64,000 nt of DNA, taken from Adenophora triphylla var. japonica (taxonomy: Eukaryota; Streptophyta; Magnoliopsida; Asterales; Campanulaceae). Location: positions 123,831 to 187,830 of the forward strand of contig JAFEMH010004878.1 of the NCBI GenBank assembly GCA_022495995.1, in the 5' to 3' direction. Below the pieces are notes generated by a model. The model had not been told where the DNA came from and made no database searches. It saw only the letters and a list, made by a program, of their open reading frames with translations. The position numbers and the translations under genes were made by a program. This document shows positions 62,946 through 64,000 of this stretch, piece by piece (positions within the stretch are counted from its first letter, which is position 1; each line of letters starts with the position of its first letter).

Positions 62946-64000
62946 ACTCTTATTGATGGCTGACGGTGGGGTTTATGGCTTTTGACGTGCCCTGGGGAGA
63001 TTCAGATAGGCGCGGACTTTTCCATCTCGGTTCTGCTTTGAGGGGCAATCTTTGATGTTTGCTCAGTTAACTGTTGATTATTGGACTTGCGGGGGTAGAT
63101 GTGGCTGTCGGAGGGTCTTAGGCTATAACTACTGTTGACGGTTTTCGGGTGGCCATTCACGGGACGGGCTCTGACTGAAAATCTGCTCACGGGCTCTTCG
63201 TGAAGATCATCTCGCTGTGCGGAACATGCCTTAAAGTTGCTGAGTCTGGTGAGCATTATTACTTGGATTCTGGGGCAGCTGGGGCTCTTTTCCTTTGACA
63301 AACACTACTTGGGGCTGAGGTAACTGGGGCTCTTTTCCGACGGTGTTAATGAGTCCGGGCCTTACGAAGATAATAAAGGCGGGGTCTGCCACCTGCAGGA
63401 TTTGGAATCTTTGTCCAGAACTGTGATCTGAGGGGCAATCCTCACAATCAAATTACAATCACCTGATCATTGTACCCTGTGGGGGGAAAAACACAACACT
63501 TCTAGGCACTTTGCAATTATTTGACTCTTTGCTTATGCATTATTAATCTTTTGTTGCACAAGTCCATCTCAGCCGGGGAGAATAGGAAGTAGGGAGGGTT
63601 TTGCACGGCTTGACGGGCGGCTATGTAGGTAGCCATTATGCTATGAGGGATTGTGTATGGAACGAATGTGTTTATGATGGGTGGACCCTCTTCCGAGGAT
63701 TTGAAAAGTGTATGAGTGACGGTGTATAGATGGTGCAGCTTAGGCAAGTCGGGGACGCTCCCGGGAGTACAGATTGCAGCAGGTCCATTGCTAGTGAGGA
63801 CAAAGTGTATCGCGCATCTGAGACAGCAAGCAGCAGAGGGGGGCAGAGGGCAATCCCGGCTTGGCGAAGCCCCAGTTGACAGTACAAAGCAATCTTGGAG
63901 GGAAATCTAGTAAGGAGAGCCGGAGGAATATCTTAACCAAAGTCCCAGCTTGAGGGAAATTCCATGCGGCTTCGTCGCGACGAGAGTCATCTTGTGGCCG

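Larger units (their letters stand above)
61667..64000 (-). mobile_element. Family G internal 3' part (runs off the window)
   Basis: It continues the element whose 3' LTR is at 59922-61666. It holds a dyad motif, two minisatellite blocks and a stretch (63340-63850) that matches family B at 22480-23000. No coding gene is recognised up to the window end. Confidence 0.65.

Overview
The window looks like nuclear DNA of a flowering plant, probably a eudicot, from a repeat-rich part of a large genome. I find one ordinary host gene: an intact NIP7 homologue at 1765-2328. It has a ribosome-biogenesis type promoter (site II elements plus a telo-box). Almost everything else is transposable-element sequence, mostly LTR retrotransposons nested in one another, plus a MULE, Stowaway-like MITEs, a very small Helitron and one CACTA end. 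I see no bacterial genes, CRISPR arrays, rRNA or tRNA genes.

Layout. 414-1445: non-autonomous MULE with a 9-bp target duplication. 1515-2500: NIP7 and a partial copy of its 3' end. 3466-5900: three tandem copies of an ~806-bp unit that carries part of an LTR and a MITE. 3950-21405: two inverted, half-length copies of a Tat-like Ty3/gypsy element (family A), each with a broken plant-mobile-domain (PMD) gene antisense to the element. Between them is a third LTR, itself split by a Ty1/copia element (10672-15699, TSD GGGTT). 21406-25736: a pol-less element (family B) with a 30-bp minisatellite. 26042-27711: Helitron, MITE and CACTA end in AT-rich DNA. 27892-30133: 3' LTR and integrase tail of a chromovirus, cut at 30136 by family D. 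30136-36758 and 48520-~51340: family D (LTR, PBS, gag, no pol). Inserted in D is a complete gag-only element (family F) at 36764-48514, with TSD CCAGC. 51489-56676: second copia element, minus strand, TSD CTGCA, inside a PMD-bearing element. 57027-59489: the longest PMD gene, degraded. 59922-64000: 3' LTR and 3' part of family G, running off the window.

How the parts relate. The five gypsy-type families (A, B, D, F, G) share a layout although their sequences differ. Their LTRs start TGTRAGTAC. They share the primer-binding motif TGGCGACTC and the polypurine motif GAGGGGCT. Each has a private minisatellite upstream of the 3' LTR, and a recurrent CTACG...CGTAG motif. None encodes pol here, so all would need enzymes supplied in trans.

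Three signals stand out. (1) Two adjacent hairpins in the LTR keep their pairing through compensatory changes in all five families. (2) Near-perfect palindromes, specific to each family, lie just upstream of the LTR TATA box. The same palindrome sits about 150-180 bp upstream of the antisense PMD start codons, which suggests that LTR and PMD promoter are regulated together. (3) Non-coding blocks are collinear between two pol-less families. All calls come from reading the sequence by eye; no alignment or folding was run.
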